From: a bacterium
GTDB taxonomy: Bacteria; Bacillota; Clostridia; Lachnospirales; Lachnospiraceae
Assembly (NCBI GenBank): GCA_029012425.1
Contig: JAQXMB010000042.1
Coordinates: 26,908 to 90,907 of the forward strand
DNA: 64,000 bases
Reading direction: 5' to 3'
Both the position numbers and the translations under genes were made by a program. The notes under the pieces were generated by a model that saw only the letters and a list, made by a program, of their open reading frames with translations, did not search any database and was not told the DNA's origin. Position 1 is the first letter of the stretch. Each line of letters begins with the position of its first letter. Below, one piece after another: positions 62,001 to 64,000 of the stretch.

Positions 62001-63326
62001 TTATTCAGCGTCTGCGTTTTCTGTCTTGGATTTCGCTTTTGCTCTTTCCTTCACATTCGCCATAATGAATTCCACTGCCTTATTTACAGCGATATCATCC
62101 TTCATGGATTTCATCTCGGCCTCACCCAAATATGATTTCACCTGCTCTGCTTCCATACCATAGTTGGCTGCCATCTGTTCGATCTCTTTCTCGAGCTCGT
62201 CGTCAGAAACCTCAATGTTCTCTTCCTTAACAATCTGCTCTAATACCAGACGGCTCTGAATGTTCTTAACAGCGTCCGGACGAACCTGCTCAGCAAGCTT
62301 CTCCTTGGTAGCTCCGGTGAACTGCATGTACTGCTCCATGGAAAGACCCTGCATAGCGATTCTCTGTGCAAACTCATTAATCATTCGTTCTACCTGAGCA
62401 TCAATCATCGCCTCAGGGATATCCATTTTAGACTTATCAATAATCTTCTGGATTGCTTCGTCTTCCTGAGTTCCCTTCGCAGCCTTTACCTTGCGATCGG
62501 TAAGTGTCTTCTTAACTTCCTCGCGATACTCAGCAACTGTATCTGCCTCAGATACATCCTGTACAAACTCATCGTTTAACTCAGGAACTTCTTTTGCGCT
62601 GATTGCCTTTACTTTTACCTTGAACAAAGCAGGCTTTCCTGCAAGCTCGGGTGCATGGTACTCCTCAGGGAAAGTCACATTGACATCCACATCATCGCCG
62701 ATATTCTTGCCAATCAGCTGCTCCTCGAAGGTATCGATGAATGAGTGAGAACCGATTACCAAATCGTAATCCTCTCCTTTTCCTCCTTCGAATGCAACAC
62801 CGTCAACAGATCCGTCAAAATCAATCTTAACGGTATCACCATCAACAACTGCGCGATCTGTAACAGTTACAGTTCTTGCATTGTTCTCAAGCTGTGTCTT
62901 GATTTCAGTGTCAATTTCCTCATCACTTACGCTTGTGTCTATTCTTGTAACGGTTACACCGTTGTACTTTCCTAATGTTACCTCCGGTTTCTTAGCAACC
63001 TCTGCGGTAAAGATGAACGGCTTACCCTTCTCTAACTGGACGATGTCGATGCTCGGCTGTGATACGATATCTACACCACACTCATCAACAGCTGCGGGAT
63101 AATGAAGCTGGAGCATGATATTTGCAGCTTCCTCATAGAATACCTCGGGACCATACATCTTCTCAATCATTGCCTGAGGAACCTTTCCCTTGCGGAATCC
63201 AGGGATTGAAATTTTGCCCTTCTGTTGATTGTAAGCAGATTTCATTGCAGAATCTACAGCCTCAACAGGCACTTCAATGGTCAGCTTGACCATATTCTTT
63301 CCTAAATCTTCTACCTGTACACTCAT
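62001..63326 (-). CDS. tig: Trigger factor
   Basis: 441 residues from ATG 63326 (AAGGAGG upstream). N-terminal ribosome-binding domain with the GFRKGKVP motif near residue 46, a central FKBP-type isomerase domain (ADGDTVKIDFDG-like strand, VTFPEEYHAPELAGKPALFKVKVKAI), and a long helical C-terminal chaperone domain. Ribosome-associated folding chaperone. First gene of tig-clpP-clpX. Confidence 0.96.
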   Translation of the reverse strand: MSVQVEDLGKNMVKLTIEVPVEAVDSAMKSAYNQQKGKISIPGFRKGKVPQAMIEKMYGPEVFYEEAANIMLQLHYPAAVDECGVDIVSQPSIDIVQLEKGKPFIFTAEVAKKPEVTLGKYNGVTVTRIDTSVSDEEIDTEIKTQLENNARTVTVTDRAVVDGDTVKIDFDGSVDGVAFEGGKGEDYDLVIGSHSFIDTFEEQLIGKNIGDDVDVNVTFPEEYHAPELAGKPALFKVKVKAISAKEVPELNDEFVQDVSEADTVAEYREEVKKTLTDRKVKAAKGTQEDEAIQKIIDKSKMDIPEAMIDAQVERMINEFAQRIAMQGLSMEQYMQFTGATKEKLAEQVRPDAVKNIQSRLVLEQIVKEENIEVSDDELEKEIEQMAANYGMEAEQVKSYLGEAEMKSMKDDIAVNKAVEFIMANVKERAKAKSKTENADAE

Positions 63327-63407
63327 CGTACTTTTCCTCCTTAATATATAAAAGCGTTGTATATTTCCTGCAAAAGGGCATAACAACGCCTATGCAGTCA
63401 TTTATGA

Positions 63408-63413
63408 AGTATA
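63408..63413 (-). promoter_or_regulatory. Likely -10 box of the tig operon
   Basis: TATACT on the minus strand; the matching -35 (TGGCAT at 17 bp) is weak. Confidence 0.4.
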
Positions 63414-63466
63414 GCATAGGATTTTACAAAATGCCAGCAATATTTGTAAAAAGTCCAAAAAATGAC

Positions 63467-63500
63467 TAAAAAAATAGCACCTCAATCGCTTGAGGTGCTA
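63467..63500 (-). terminator. SASP gene terminator
   Basis: TAGCACCTCAA/TTGAGGTGCTA stem with a 4-base loop, followed by TTTTTTT on the minus strand. Confidence 0.93.
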
Positions 63501-63510
63501 CGCCGGAAAG

Positions 63511-63723
63511 CTATTTCATCTGCTCTTCCTGCTTTTTGATCATCTTTCTGACCATCTCTCCACCGATTGAACCAGCTTCACGAGATGAGAGGTCTCCGTT
63601 GTATCCGTCCTTTAACTGAACGCCCAGCTCGCTTGCAACCTCTTCCTTGAAACGCTTCATTGCGTCCTTAGCCTCGGGTACTGCCATCTGGTTTGTACCG
63701 GTCTGTGAGTTATTACTTGCCAT
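63511..63723 (-). CDS. Alpha/beta-type small acid-soluble spore protein
   Basis: 70 residues from ATG 63723 (GGAGG upstream; the frame extends to 63762 without a ribosome site). The conserved MKRFKEEVASELG and the C-terminal NGDLSSREAGSIGGEMVRKMI block, with the GPR protease cleavage region around KEEVASELG, define alpha/beta SASPs. They coat spore DNA and protect it from UV and heat. Expected to be sigma-G controlled, but no clear sigma-G site was located. Confidence 0.95.
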   Translation of the reverse strand: MASNNSQTGTNQMAVPEAKDAMKRFKEEVASELGVQLKDGYNGDLSSREAGSIGGEMVRKMIKKQEEQMK

Positions 63724-63821
63724 GGTTGTTTCCTCCATATACTTGTGCTTTTGAGTTTTCACTCTAATGCTAGTGTTTCCGCCACCTCACAAAATATAAT
63801 AGGAAATATGTGCCACCTTCG

Positions 63822-64000
63822 TTAATTGCAGACAGGCTGTTTTCTGAGCACAAGATACGATATCACAACCAATACAGCACTGATTACAATAATAGAAATT
63901 GGAAGCGCACTCGGAACCGCATTTTCAAATGCATCTTCAATACTTCTGATGATGCGCCCAACCGCTGTATTCTCATGATGTCTCGAATACTCCATCGGTT
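63822..64000 (-). CDS. C-terminal end of an unknown protein with a terminal membrane helix, partial
   Basis: An open minus-strand frame enters from the right edge and stops at TAA 63822. The visible 58 residues end with one helix (ALPISIIVISAVLVVISYLVL) and a short basic tail RKQPVCN; the part before it is polar with acidic and histidine residues. No family can be named from this piece. Confidence 0.5.
   Translation of the reverse strand, partial: PMEYSRHHENTAVGRIIRSIEDAFENAVPSALPISIIVISAVLVVISYLVLRKQPVCN

Overview
The window reads as chromosomal DNA from a spore-forming, butyrate-producing clostridium, most likely a member of the Lachnospiraceae. Supporting signs: spore genes (spoVA set, GerA-type receptor, alpha/beta SASP), a thl-hbd-bcd-etfB-etfA butyrate cluster, the Clostridia-specific SCIFF peptide with its radical SAM maturase, a fused SecDF, a T-box in front of ileS, and strong AGGAGG ribosome sites throughout. 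The genus cannot be fixed from sequence alone. No rRNA, tRNA, CRISPR array, prophage or intact insertion sequence was seen.

Layout. 1-18.2 kb is a sporulation/germination zone on the minus strand. spoVAA-AB, spoVAC and spoVAD-AE appear in the ancestral order but in three separate blocks, followed by a lipoprotein and GerA/GerB receptor genes. Unrelated genes lie between the blocks: mntP, a methyltransferase, an iron alcohol dehydrogenase, mecA, nudC, a MATE pump, AhpC with an AhpF-N-domain-like thioredoxin, a two-repeat cysteine peptide, and an EF-hand-like protein. 18.2-23.9 kb is the butyrate operon (acetyl-CoA to butyryl-CoA plus the electron-transfer flavoprotein). Its crt gene lies about 34 kb away at 57.3 kb. 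24-32.8 kb holds a degenerate HD-GYP protein, GNAT acetyltransferases and an FtsX permease/ATPase/response regulator/kinase operon. 32.9-41.1 kb holds mnmA, carAB (carB is interrupted by an in-frame TAG), serS and glyA. 41.1-45.5 kb is the secDF-scfB-scfA-membrane protein block. 45.5-59.6 kb holds housekeeping genes (cyclophilin, glgP, ileS, galactofuranose-type sugar genes, mutY, crt, a second mecA, engB). 59.7-63.7 kb is clpX-clpP-tig and a SASP gene.

How the genes work together. Rex-like boxes (TTGTTAA-N4-TTAACAA type) sit at the promoters or leaders of thl, adh and crt, so NADH/NAD balance probably sets all three fermentation units. Spore genes supply dipicolinate transport (SpoVA), germinant sensing (GerA/GerB) and DNA protection (SASP). 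The tig-clpP-clpX block and two MecA adaptors form a protein quality-control theme.

Most unusual content: (a) a 63-residue peptide with two near-identical 20-residue CxxxxxxC repeats; (b) two elaborate multi-hairpin elements that begin at the stop codons of thl and hbd inside the butyrate operon; (c) a mosaic repeat family at three loci with compensatory changes in its hairpins, plus smaller repeat families; (d) carB split by a TAG that is itself part of a TAGGAGG ribosome site placed before an in-frame GTG; (e) a shortened spoVAA preceded by a 51-residue membrane ORF whose start codon lies in a 16-bp perfect inverted repeat.
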